Origin: Bifidobacterium sp. ESL0728
GTDB lineage: Bacteria > Actinomycetota > Actinomycetes > Actinomycetales > Bifidobacteriaceae
DNA length: 64,000 nt
NCBI RefSeq assembly: GCF_029392015.1
Contig: NZ_CP113925.1
Location: forward strand, 372,001-436,000
Reading direction: 5' to 3'
Shown: positions 53,805 to 61,692 of the stretch, one piece after another
How positions within the stretch are numbered: the first letter of the stretch is position 1
Layout of the letters: each line of letters starts with the position of its first letter
Notes under the pieces: generated by a model
What the model was told of the DNA's origin: nothing
Databases searched by the model: none
The model's input: the letters and a program-made list of their open reading frames with translations, nothing else
Program-made: the position numbers and the translations under genes

Positions 53805-54070
53805 GTTCAGTGCTGTGATAATTGATTGTATGAGGGTTTCTGAACATAAGAAACCGCGGAATACCAGCGATTCGACGAATGGACGATATTCGACTCGTAG
53901 CAGCGAGCGGTGAAAATGTTTATAGAATCCATTCCGTGCTGTGAAATCGGTTGAAAAAGTAATTTGCGACGCTGAGAAATGGCGGAATTCCAACAATCTA
54001 TCGGATGGGTATTATCCCGCCCTTGGCAGTGAGCTTCAGAAATACGCGTAAAATCTTTTCGCGCTGCGTA
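53805..54070. repeat. Degenerate 126-bp direct repeat
   Basis: TGCTGTGA at 53811 recurs at 53937, 126 bases on. GCGGAATACCAGCGATTC near 53855 corresponds to GCGGAATTCCAACAATCT near 53981. A third partial unit may begin near 54060. Non-coding. Confidence 0.45.
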
Positions 54071-54139
54071 GTCGCATGGATTTGTGTAAGCGGTATGGAT
54101 ATATCCGTTACGAACCGGCACTGCTTTCCGCTCGCTGCC

Positions 54140-55339
54140 TTAATCGATATTGTCGCGCTGTGCTTTTCTGCGGCCGTTGATGATAAGGACAAGCGCGAGA
54201 ATCGCAAGGATGAACCCTGCGATCACCAGTACGCCGACCCCTCCGAACAGTGCGAACGTCAGGCGCGGCTGCGGGCCAAATACCACCAACAGCGCGAACG
54301 CCCAGACGGCGATGATGATGACGGTGATGACGAAGATGCGCGTGAAATGAGCTATTTTCCTGATGCCGGCGATAAGCGTGTTGAAGGCGCGGTCGGCGAT
54401 GGCGTGGGCTGTGGCACCTGCGTTTGTGGCGATAGTCGTTGCGCCTGAGGTTTGAGGGTCTAGAGGTGAATTGTTCTTGGATACGGAAGCTTTCACGCCG
54501 ACCGACGAAGTCCGGGCCCCTTGGGCGGAGCCGTAGTTTGTTGCAGAAGGTGAGCCTTCGTTTGAAACGGAGGCTTTTGTGGTCGCGGAAGCGGTCTGTG
54601 ACATGATTGCCGGATTAATCGAATTTTGAGATTTTTCGACGTCCTGGATAATTAGCAGTTCAACCAGCTCAATGGCCAGCGCCAAAGTGATAATGAGGTT
54701 GACCCCGCCGAAATACGCGTGCCGCGAGCCTTCCGGGAACTGGCTGCGGGCCACGCAAATTATGAAACTGTAGATGAAAGCGCCGGTTGCTCCAAGTGAA
54801 ATCAGCGAATTGACGTCCGGGGCGTGTCGGCCAAGCGCATGCCAGCCTTCGCGATGAATCGGCGCGCCGCACCAAAACATCGTCGGTGTGGTCAGGATGG
54901 CTTGCAGCCATGGGTTGACCAACCAGCTCGGAACAAAAGAGGTGCTGAAGCGGCTCAACAGCGAGGGGATGAAGACGATTACAGTAAGCACGATTGCAAA
55001 AATCAGCAGGCGTGTAATGCGTGAAATCTGAGCCTCGATCTCCGGGGCTTCACTGGTTCGGGCCTGTTCGGATTGTGCTTTGTTTCCGGCGTCGCTTTGG
55101 CCGACTGCTATATTTTGCCTTGTAGGTTCGCCTTGATTGCTGGTTGTATTGCCGTTGTGTCCCCTGCCCGTCGAAATTGAAGGATTATCGGAGGGTGCAT
55201 TGGGATTTCGCAGCCCTTGCAACGCTGTTTCGACCGAGGATTGCGCCGATGTGGGCGAGCGGAAAAAGAGGATGATGAGCCATGTGGCCAGCGCGGCGGC
55301 CACCACCGCCAAACCGCCCATGAATAAGTCGAATCCCAT
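54140..55339 (-). CDS. Membrane protein resembling the membrane half of a P1B-type ATPase
   Basis: 399 residues. A first helix (DLFMGGLAVVAAALATWLIILFF) is followed by an Asn/Gly/Ser/Thr-rich loop, then helices at about 108-130 and 145-160. The segment TTPTMFWCGAPIHREGWHALG, then HAPDVNSLISLGATGAFIYSF and a helix with LIITLALAIELVELL, follow the order and spacing of copper-transporting P-type ATPases before the actuator domain. The TGE, CPC and DKTGT motifs are all missing, so it cannot be a pump. Two further helices lie at the C-terminus. A strong AAGGAGGGACC precedes the ATG. It could be a remnant turned into a metal-sensing or scaffold protein; function unknown. Confidence 0.6.
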   Translation of the reverse strand: MGFDLFMGGLAVVAAALATWLIILFFRSPTSAQSSVETALQGLRNPNAPSDNPSISTGRGHNGNTTSNQGEPTRQNIAVGQSDAGNKAQSEQARTSEAPEIEAQISRITRLLIFAIVLTVIVFIPSLLSRFSTSFVPSWLVNPWLQAILTTPTMFWCGAPIHREGWHALGRHAPDVNSLISLGATGAFIYSFIICVARSQFPEGSRHAYFGGVNLIITLALAIELVELLIIQDVEKSQNSINPAIMSQTASATTKASVSNEGSPSATNYGSAQGARTSSVGVKASVSKNNSPLDPQTSGATTIATNAGATAHAIADRAFNTLIAGIRKIAHFTRIFVITVIIIAVWAFALLVVFGPQPRLTFALFGGVGVLVIAGFILAILALVLIINGRRKAQRDNID

Positions 55340-55620
55340 GGTCCCTCCTTGGTTGTCTCTTCATCATCGCAGTTTTGTGTGACTATATCCCGTGCGACAC
55401 GCTGATTGACACGAGATATACGCACGTCCTACCTGGGGTCAGACATATCATACGCGTTTGTCTTACGTTGGTATGGCATCGGCGAAGCCATAGGGTTATC
55501 CGCTTGACAGGATGGGCAGGGAGCCCTGTTGCCGCAAGATTATTGGTTTCGATATGGACGGTCTTGGTTGTTGTTATTGCCGTGTGGGTTTCGTCCAAGG
55601 CATCCTGTGTAATAGAACAT

Positions 55621-56970
55621 ATGTTCGAAAATCCTGTAGTGGCAATTATATTGGTCATACTCGCAGCGGTGCTGGGGCTGGTGGCCGGATTTGTGCTGGG
55701 CAAATCCAAGGGCCAGGAAACCGCGCGAGACGTCAAAAACTCCGACATGCAAGAGGCGCAGGCGCAGAACGATGAGCTTCGGCGCCAGGTGGGGGAGCTG
55801 ACCACGCAGGCCGCGCAATATCGCACGCAGTGCGATGGATTGAACCAGCAACTCGCGTTCGTCAAATCCCAGTTGGCGCAGGCCCAGCAGGCCGAGCAAC
55901 TGCGTGTGCAGAGGCAGCAGGAGCAGGAACGCGAGACCGCAGCGCGCAAGCAGGCCGAACAAGCCAAGGCGATGGCCGAGCAGAGCAAGGTGCTTTCGGC
56001 GCTCGCGCCCGTGCAGAAGAACCTTGACGCCTTGCAGCAAAAGGTCACGCAGATCGAGGAAGGCCGCAAGCAGGAGATGGGTTCCCTGGGCCAGCAGCTC
56101 AAGGGTTTGAACGACCAGCAGACCCGTTTGGACAAGGAGACGAGCTCACTTTCGGCTGCGTTGCGCAACAACAAGGTGCGTGGCGCTTGGGGCGAGGCGC
56201 AGCTTCGCAACATCGTCGAGTCGGCAGGGCTTTTGGAACATGTCGATTTCGATACGCAGGTGGTCGTCACCGACCCGGAAGGCCGCGTACAACGGCCAGA
56301 TATGGTGGTCTATCTGCCTGGTGGCAAGACCATTCCCATCGATGCGAAGGCCCCGTATTCCGATTACCAGCGTGCGTGCGAAATTCCCGACACCGCGCCA
56401 GAAGACGAGCTCAAGCGCCGCGACCAATTGCTTCAGGCGCATGCCAAAGCGTTGCGCGAACACGTCAAGACCTTGGGCGACAAGGCCTATTGGAATGCTT
56501 TCGACACCACTCCCGATTTCGTCATCGCCTTCATTCCCAACGACGCCCTGCTTGAATCCGCGCTGAAGGTCGACCCGACGTTGATGGATGACGCCTTCGC
56601 TCGTAAAGTCGCGCTGACCTCGCCGGTCACGTTGTGGGCCGTTTTGAAGTCGGTCGCTTTCGCTTGGCAGCAGCAGAGCCTCACCGACGATGCCAAGATG
56701 CTCTTTGACCTTTCGCGCGAACTCTACGAGCGCTTCGCGGTTTTGGGCGACAAGGCCAATAAATTGGGCCATTCCATTACCCGCACGGTTTCGGCCTACA
56801 ACGCCTTTGCCTCGTCATTGGAATCGCGTGTGTTGGTCACCGCGCGTAAAATGCAGAAGATTGATTCGAGCAAGGTCATCGACCCTGTCGAGATGGTCGA
56901 TTCCGAAAAGACGGACGTCCACGAGCTGACCGCGCCCGAACTGAATCTTGAGTCGGGGGAGCAGGAATAA
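55621..56970 (+). CDS. rmuC: DNA recombination protein RmuC
   Basis: 449 residues. An N-terminal membrane helix (VVAIILVILAAVLGLVAGFVLG) is followed by a long Gln/Glu/Ala-rich coiled coil (about 40-180). The RmuC domain then has RGAWGEAQLRNIVE and the nuclease-like RPDMVVYLPGGKTIPIDAK, which fits a PD-(D/E)xK core. The family limits inversions and rearrangements at repeats. The start at 55621 is the ATG right before the membrane helix; the frame is open to 55375 but with no family similarity. It shares the A of its TAA with the next gene (TAATG). Confidence 0.88.
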   Translation: MFENPVVAIILVILAAVLGLVAGFVLGKSKGQETARDVKNSDMQEAQAQNDELRRQVGELTTQAAQYRTQCDGLNQQLAFVKSQLAQAQQAEQLRVQRQQEQERETAARKQAEQAKAMAEQSKVLSALAPVQKNLDALQQKVTQIEEGRKQEMGSLGQQLKGLNDQQTRLDKETSSLSAALRNNKVRGAWGEAQLRNIVESAGLLEHVDFDTQVVVTDPEGRVQRPDMVVYLPGGKTIPIDAKAPYSDYQRACEIPDTAPEDELKRRDQLLQAHAKALREHVKTLGDKAYWNAFDTTPDFVIAFIPNDALLESALKVDPTLMDDAFARKVALTSPVTLWAVLKSVAFAWQQQSLTDDAKMLFDLSRELYERFAVLGDKANKLGHSITRTVSAYNAFASSLESRVLVTARKMQKIDSSKVIDPVEMVDSEKTDVHELTAPELNLESGEQE

Positions 56971-57632
56971 TGAATGCCAAAAACGGTGGAGTCGAGACAG
57001 AAGCCGGAAGCGGGGGCGAAAGCAACGGCAACGGGCGAGGCAACAGCGAATTGCAAACGCTCCTGCAAACAGCGGTAAAGCAGAAACCGTTCAGCGAGTT
57101 GTTTGGTGTGAGTCTTGACCATCGCGGTGCCGAACTGATCGGTGATGCTTTGCTCGATGCGCTTGAGAAACGTGGCTTCACTCTTGATCATTTCGACGCG
57201 GTTGGTGCATTGACCGCAGCCGCCGTACCCATGGTCACTGCCGTAATGCAAGCGGCTCACGCTCGCGGACATGAACCCGACGGCTTCGTCATGGATTTCG
57301 TCTATCCCTCGATCAAAGGCCCGTCGATCGCCGGCAAACGTGTGGTGTTGCTTGATTCCTGGCTTTCCGAAAAATCGTATGTGCAGACTTCGTCACTGGT
57401 CACCTTGCGCAACGGCAACGAGTTGAGCCTTGACTTCAGCGTCGTTGAGCACGAGGGTGCCGATGTCATTGCCGTCGCCTCGCTTATCGGAGGAGTCAGC
57501 GGTGACGCGGATGCCAGCAATATCAAGGTGATTAATCCTGTTACCGGTGAGGGACGCAGTCTTCCGTTCGTAAGAGCTTTCGACGAGGATGAGTTGCGTG
57601 GTGGTGCAACTAAAACGAAGAGAACCGACTGA
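56970..57632 (+). CDS. Phosphoribosyltransferase-like protein with degenerate PRPP loop
   Basis: 220 residues. After a Gly/Asn/Glu-rich tail of about 27 residues the layout resembles orotate phosphoribosyltransferase (LGVSLDHRG-type start here LFGVSLDHRGAELIGDALLDAL, then GALTAAAVPMVTAVMQAAHARG). At the PRPP-binding position, where DDVxTTG is expected, it reads VVLLDSWLSEKSYV, lacking the acidic pair and TG. It may bind a different ligand or act as a regulator. The ATG overlaps the rmuC stop (TAATG). Confidence 0.6.
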   Translation: MNAKNGGVETEAGSGGESNGNGRGNSELQTLLQTAVKQKPFSELFGVSLDHRGAELIGDALLDALEKRGFTLDHFDAVGALTAAAVPMVTAVMQAAHARGHEPDGFVMDFVYPSIKGPSIAGKRVVLLDSWLSEKSYVQTSSLVTLRNGNELSLDFSVVEHEGADVIAVASLIGGVSGDADASNIKVINPVTGEGRSLPFVRAFDEDELRGGATKTKRTD

Positions 57633-57634
57633 AT

Positions 57635-57838
57635 ATGTACAGGTCGAATCTCAATACCGAAGTTTGTCACGGAAATTGCAACCTATCGCATTCCGATAAT
57701 GCTGAATGTCTCAAATCTCTCGGAAGTGCGGACTTCAGACATGTGCATTCCAAAGCGATTAAGTATTTGAAATCCATTAGTAATATATCTCTGATTGGTG
57801 CTGGTTTTGATGCACTGGCCGAGGGGAGTATCGACTGA
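57635..57838 (+). CDS. 67-codon intercistronic ORF, unknown
   Basis: It begins 2 bases after the PRTase-like stop and ends 1 base before the next ATG. The junctions are alike: ACCGACTGAATATG at its start and ATCGACTGATATG at its end. The peptide is Ser/Asn/Leu-rich with four Cys or His-rich spots and no known motif; the DNA is AT-richer than its neighbours. It resembles the trp micro-ORFs in arrangement. Confidence 0.4.
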   Translation: MYRSNLNTEVCHGNCNLSHSDNAECLKSLGSADFRHVHSKAIKYLKSISNISLIGAGFDALAEGSID

Positions 57839-57839
57839 T

Positions 57840-58628
57840 ATGCGCGAACCCAATCCCATAACCGCTGCAGCGCAGGCTTCCGGCGAACCGGTGTTCCGCG
57901 AGATCGGCGTCGGCCCATGGTCGCAAACCCATCCGGACGAACCTCGCCCCGACAACCCGCAATCTCCGAATTTCGACGCGCGCTACGATTCGGAACTGCT
58001 GGACAACGGTGACCGTCGCAATGTGCTCGACAGGTTCCGTTATTGGTCGGTGGCCGCCATCAAAGCCGACCTCGACCAGCAGGGTCGTCACGACTTCGAA
58101 GTGGCCGTCGAGAACTGGACGCACGATTTCAACATCGGCTCGATGGTGCGCACGGCCAACGCCTTTGCCGCCCGCAAGGTGCATATCGTCGGCCCGCACA
58201 AGTGGAACCGCAAAGGCGCGCTGATGACGGAGCTCTACCAGCACGTCGACCATCATCCTTCCATCGAAGACCTAGTGGCCAGCTGGAAGCAGGAAATCGC
58301 CGAGGAAATCGAGCAGGCGCAAGCCAATGAAGCCAAGGCCGAATTTCGCGTGGACAAGGCCCGATACCACCGCATCGCCGAGAATGCCAAAGCCTCCCGC
58401 GTCATCGCGCTCGACATCATCCCGGGTGCGGTACCCATGGAAACCTACCGTTTCCCGAGCCGTTGCCTGATGCTTTTCGGCGCCGAAGGCCCAGGCCTTT
58501 CGCAGCGGGCCTTGGAACTGGCCGATGACGTGGTCTACATCTCCCAATTCGGTTCGGTGCGCTCGATCAACGCCGGTGCCGCCGCCGCGGTGGCGATGCA
58601 CTGCTGGATTTCCCAGCATCTGCACTAA
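57840..58628 (+). CDS. SpoU/TrmH-family RNA methyltransferase
   Basis: 262 residues. The knotted SPOUT domain shows NIGSMVRTANAFAARKVHIVG (motif 1), MLFGAEGPGLS (motif 2) and ISQFGSVRSINAGAAAAVAM (motif 3). A helix-rich insert of about 60 residues separates motif 1 from motif 2. Ribose 2-prime-O methylation of tRNA or rRNA is expected; the target is unknown. The ATG at 57840 has GAGGGGAG upstream. The longer frame from 57795 is less likely. Confidence 0.87.
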   Translation: MREPNPITAAAQASGEPVFREIGVGPWSQTHPDEPRPDNPQSPNFDARYDSELLDNGDRRNVLDRFRYWSVAAIKADLDQQGRHDFEVAVENWTHDFNIGSMVRTANAFAARKVHIVGPHKWNRKGALMTELYQHVDHHPSIEDLVASWKQEIAEEIEQAQANEAKAEFRVDKARYHRIAENAKASRVIALDIIPGAVPMETYRFPSRCLMLFGAEGPGLSQRALELADDVVYISQFGSVRSINAGAAAAVAMHCWISQHLH

Positions 58629-58657
58629 AGACTCGGTAGACTGCGTCTTTGCATTAA

Positions 58658-58690
58658 TTGAAGTATGATATTTATTAACATATTATACTT
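58658..58690 (+). promoter_or_regulatory. Promoter with overlapping operator before the fused ABC exporter
   Basis: TTGAAG (58658-58663), a 17-base spacer and TATTAT (58681-58686) form a good sigma-70 type promoter. AAGTATGATA (58661-58670) and TATTATACTT (58681-58690) form a 10-bp inverted repeat with one mismatch that overlaps it, so repression is likely. It recalls the AAGTATCA/TGATACTT dyad at 239-259. Confidence 0.65.
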
Positions 58691-58722
58691 AACTAATTCA
58701 ATGTGAAAGATGCGATGCTGCT

Positions 58723-60783
58723 GTGATTACCATAGAACATGTCAGTAAAGTCATTGGTCAGGCTACGGTGCTGAACAATGTCGATTTTACTGCGCTGGAT
58801 GGCAGGGTTACCGGTTTTCTAGGCCCCAACGGTGCCGGGAAATCGACCACCATACGTGTCGCGATGGGTCTCGCAAAACCAAATTCCGGCCAGGTGATCT
58901 TTGACGGTGTCCCGTTCAACAAGGCGAGTGTGCCGATGAACCTCGCTGGCGCGGTATTGGACGCCAAGTCGGCGCATAAGAACAGGACCGCTTATTCCCA
59001 CTTGCATACATTGGCGATGAGCAATGGCATACCGGATCGTCGTGTTGACGAGGTGCTTGAACTGGCTGGTCTTCAAGCGGTGAAAAACAGCAAGGTCAGC
59101 ACTTTTTCGTTGGGTATGAATCAAAGGCTTTCCATCGCCGCCGCTTTGCTTGGCGACCCGCACAACCTCGTGCTCGATGAGCCGGTCAACGGGCTCGACC
59201 CCGAAGGCGTGAAGTGGGTACGTGATCTGTGTCGTATGTTCGCCGAGCAAGGGCGCGCCGTATTGCTCAGTTCGCATCTGATGAGCGAAGTTGCGCTTGC
59301 GGCAGATGATTTGGTGGTCATCAGCCAGGGGCACATTCTCGAGCGATCGACCGTTGATGATTTTGTCGCCCGTCATTCTTCGCATGCGATACGTGTGGCG
59401 GTAGATGACGTCAACAAACTCTCAGCTGTGGTCGCCTCTATCCCCGGCCTGCGCATGGAAGCAGCTGGCCGTATTCCCACAGACAGCAGGCAAGGCAGCG
59501 TCTGGCGACTTTTCGGTGCCGATGAGGCGACATTGGCTCATGCGTTTACATCGGCTCAGCTTACGGTGTATGAACTGTCGGATGAAGCGGTTTCTCTTGA
59601 GGACGCCTACTTGGCTTTGACCCATGGGCAAGGACAATACGCTCCTCAGCCGGTGGCACAGCCCTTTGCCGTGCAGACTCCTGTCAACCGGTTTCCCGTC
59701 AATCAGCCTGCGGTCAATCGTCCTCCGGCCAATCTGCCGACTGCGACCTCTCAGCCTGTAACAACCCCGCAGCCCCTGGGCGGCTTCGTTCCCGCCGGTC
59801 AGCAGGCCCCGCAACCCTCAAACCGGTTTGCAATAACCAATCAGCCCACTGTGCCGCAAATGTCGTTGCCGATCCGTCCATCGAATCCGGTTCAGGCCGC
59901 CGTGCCCGGTTCGCCGCAGTCCATGCACGTGAGTTTTGGCAGATCGGTGGCTTGTGAGTTGGTCAAGCTTGCAAGCTTCAAGTCAACATGGTGGATTGTC
60001 GGCCTTATCGTTGTCTGCATGCCTTTGTTCGCATTGATACCTGAAGGCTATGATTCACAGCTCACCACCAGTACTTATACGGTATGGTTCCATCTGGCCG
60101 GCAATATGTGGATGGTATCGCTTTTCGCCGCGGTTTTTGGCGTCATTGCCGTTGCTGGAGAGTATTCCTCGACGCTCATCGATTCCTCGTTGATGGCGAA
60201 TCCGCGACGTCCGATGTTTATGGGGGCCAAAGCGGTATCCGCCTGCATCTATGTCTCGCTTGCCACGATTGTGGGATATGCGTTTGCTTTTCCGACAGCT
60301 TGGCTGCATAGCCTGTCGACGTTGGCGGGATACGGTTCTGTTGAGGTGTTGCCGGGAAGCATGGTGATGGCTTTGCTCGCTTTCGTCGGCGGCCCGATAA
60401 TGATGTCGTGCGTCACGCTCATCGGCATGGGCGTTGCCGCCATCTGCAGATCCATGATCGGTAGCACGGTCGCAACGCTGATATTGTTGACATTCCCCTC
60501 GATGCTCATCCAGGCTTTCAGTACGGGCGCGAAGGCATATATGACGTATGTACCGACTTTCGCAGTGATGAATTTCCTTCGCGGGCCCCGCATGTTCATG
60601 TCCGACAGCAAAGGCTGGCTTATTCCTCAGATATGCCGCATTTTGAGTGTCTTTTCTGACGACAAGACCCGTCCGGAAATGGTATTGGGCTCTTTCTGGG
60701 GTAACGGTTTTGCCGTGATGTTCTGGGCCGCGTTGATTTTTGGACTGGGCGTGTTCGCAGTATCCAAGCGTGATGTGAAGTAG
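58723..60783 (+). CDS. ABC exporter, ATPase and permease fused in one chain
   Basis: 686 residues. The N-terminal 300 form an ABC ATPase: Walker A GPNGAGKST, signature FSLGMNQRLSIAAALLG, Walker B NLVLDEPVNGLDPEG and LSSHLMSE. A Pro/Gln/Asn/Val-rich linker (about 305-395) leads to an ABC-2 permease with about six helices (SFKSTWWIVGLIVVCMPLFAL onward, ending VSKRDVK). The start is GTG at 58723, the only start before the ATPase core; its ribosome site is weak. The downstream pair 61693-63995 is the same exporter in two genes. Possible role: bacteriocin or antibiotic self-protection. Confidence 0.85.
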   Translation: MITIEHVSKVIGQATVLNNVDFTALDGRVTGFLGPNGAGKSTTIRVAMGLAKPNSGQVIFDGVPFNKASVPMNLAGAVLDAKSAHKNRTAYSHLHTLAMSNGIPDRRVDEVLELAGLQAVKNSKVSTFSLGMNQRLSIAAALLGDPHNLVLDEPVNGLDPEGVKWVRDLCRMFAEQGRAVLLSSHLMSEVALAADDLVVISQGHILERSTVDDFVARHSSHAIRVAVDDVNKLSAVVASIPGLRMEAAGRIPTDSRQGSVWRLFGADEATLAHAFTSAQLTVYELSDEAVSLEDAYLALTHGQGQYAPQPVAQPFAVQTPVNRFPVNQPAVNRPPANLPTATSQPVTTPQPLGGFVPAGQQAPQPSNRFAITNQPTVPQMSLPIRPSNPVQAAVPGSPQSMHVSFGRSVACELVKLASFKSTWWIVGLIVVCMPLFALIPEGYDSQLTTSTYTVWFHLAGNMWMVSLFAAVFGVIAVAGEYSSTLIDSSLMANPRRPMFMGAKAVSACIYVSLATIVGYAFAFPTAWLHSLSTLAGYGSVEVLPGSMVMALLAFVGGPIMMSCVTLIGMGVAAICRSMIGSTVATLILLTFPSMLIQAFSTGAKAYMTYVPTFAVMNFLRGPRMFMSDSKGWLIPQICRILSVFSDDKTRPEMVLGSFWGNGFAVMFWAALIFGLGVFAVSKRDVK

Positions 60784-60952
60784 CACAGAATTATCTGCTT
60801 CGTTTCATGGCATAGGCAATGTCTTGGAATGAAGCCATTCTTTCAAATGACATCTGAATTTTTCCACGAATTTTCGAATATTGTGTAAGAATGGATTGCA
60901 TTGTTTCCAATGGTGAATAATGACGAATCCTCTCTTTGGTTTTGTGCACAAA
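60784..60952. other. Non-coding stretch after the fused ABC gene
   Basis: No ORF, terminator or RNA gene was recognised. The sequence becomes AT-rich toward the DnaA-box element. Confidence 0.3.
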
Positions 60953-61023
60953 TGTGGATGATTCGGGCGTTCACCCCTCGACACGCCTCAAATGTGGATA
61001 ACCCCTATCATTCGACCACAGTA
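60953..61023. promoter_or_regulatory. Second copy of the DnaA-box / 45-bp element
   Basis: TGTGGATGA (60953-60961, one mismatch) and TGTGGATAA (60993-61001, perfect) are DnaA boxes on the minus strand. The 45 bases 60979-61023 match 15797-15841 at 39 positions. The element ends 47 bases before the ATG at 61071, almost the same distance as in the first copy. Confidence 0.65.
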
Positions 61024-61070
61024 CCCGTTTTAGCTTGCGTCCCAACGCTTTCGTCGTGTGGAATAGAGGT

Positions 61071-61340
61071 ATGAATGAAACGTACGAAAATCCTGTGGTT
61101 GACCCAAGAATTCACCAACGCCATCCGGAGTTAACTGATGATGATGTGAGAGCTGCTTGGCATGCAAAGTTATTAGTGGGGCCTCGCCGGCCTAATGGCG
61201 ACTGGGCTTCCATTGGTTTGGACGGCAACGGCAGGCTATTGGAGATGGTAGCAACTATTGACGGGAATGGTAATTTTCTTATTTTTCACGCGATGATTCC
61301 GCCATCGGAGCGTACACTTAAAGAAGTAAGAGCTTATTAA
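61071..61340 (+). CDS. BrnT-like toxin candidate
   Basis: 89 residues from the ATG at 61071. The pattern HPELTDDDVRAAWHAKLLV, then SIGLDGNGRLLEMVATI and FLIFHAMIPPSERTLKEV, recalls the RelE-fold BrnT toxins, which cleave RNA. Homology is judged by eye and is weak. The frame is open from a TTG at 61035, but the conserved distance from the DnaA-box element supports 61071. It is followed 9 bases later by a small acidic/basic protein, the usual toxin-antitoxin order for BrnTA. Confidence 0.5.
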   Translation: MNETYENPVVDPRIHQRHPELTDDDVRAAWHAKLLVGPRRPNGDWASIGLDGNGRLLEMVATIDGNGNFLIFHAMIPPSERTLKEVRAY

Positions 61341-61349
61341 GGAGGGATA

Positions 61350-61586
61350 ATGAACAGCGAAGAAATTGAGAAACAATTCGGTTTTACGCCTCAGCAGCTT
61401 GACGAAAAGGCTGCTGAATATGAAAGCGGCGAGTGGCGGGGGCCGATAGACCCGGTTATCCAGATGCATCCCATGACTGATGAGGAACGTACGGCGATTA
61501 ACCAAGTTCGCGAATATTATCGACAAAAGCACGCGGAAGAAGCAAAATCTGAAGCTGCTTCAAAACTCGTCAGGACTGCTCGTTGA
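61350..61586 (+). CDS. Antitoxin candidate, partner of the BrnT-like protein
   Basis: 78 residues, highly charged: EEIEKQFGFTPQQLDEKAAEYESGEW near the N-terminus and a helical EEAKSEAASKLVRTAR tail. A strong AAGGAGG precedes its ATG. The small acidic-helical makeup and tight linkage fit an antitoxin. No DNA-binding motif is obvious. Confidence 0.45.
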   Translation: MNSEEIEKQFGFTPQQLDEKAAEYESGEWRGPIDPVIQMHPMTDEERTAINQVREYYRQKHAEEAKSEAASKLVRTAR

Positions 61587-61692
61587 AGTTTATGAATAGC
61601 GAAGAAATTAAACCCTGATTTATCCCTGAACAGACCCTGAAACGTCCCCGGAATGGGCAATGGCACCGTTGCCGGCATGTTATATTCATAAC

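Noticed and set aside
55375..55620. N-terminal extension of RmuC
   Set aside because: No similarity or ribosome site; the membrane helix typical of RmuC starts right after the ATG at 55621.
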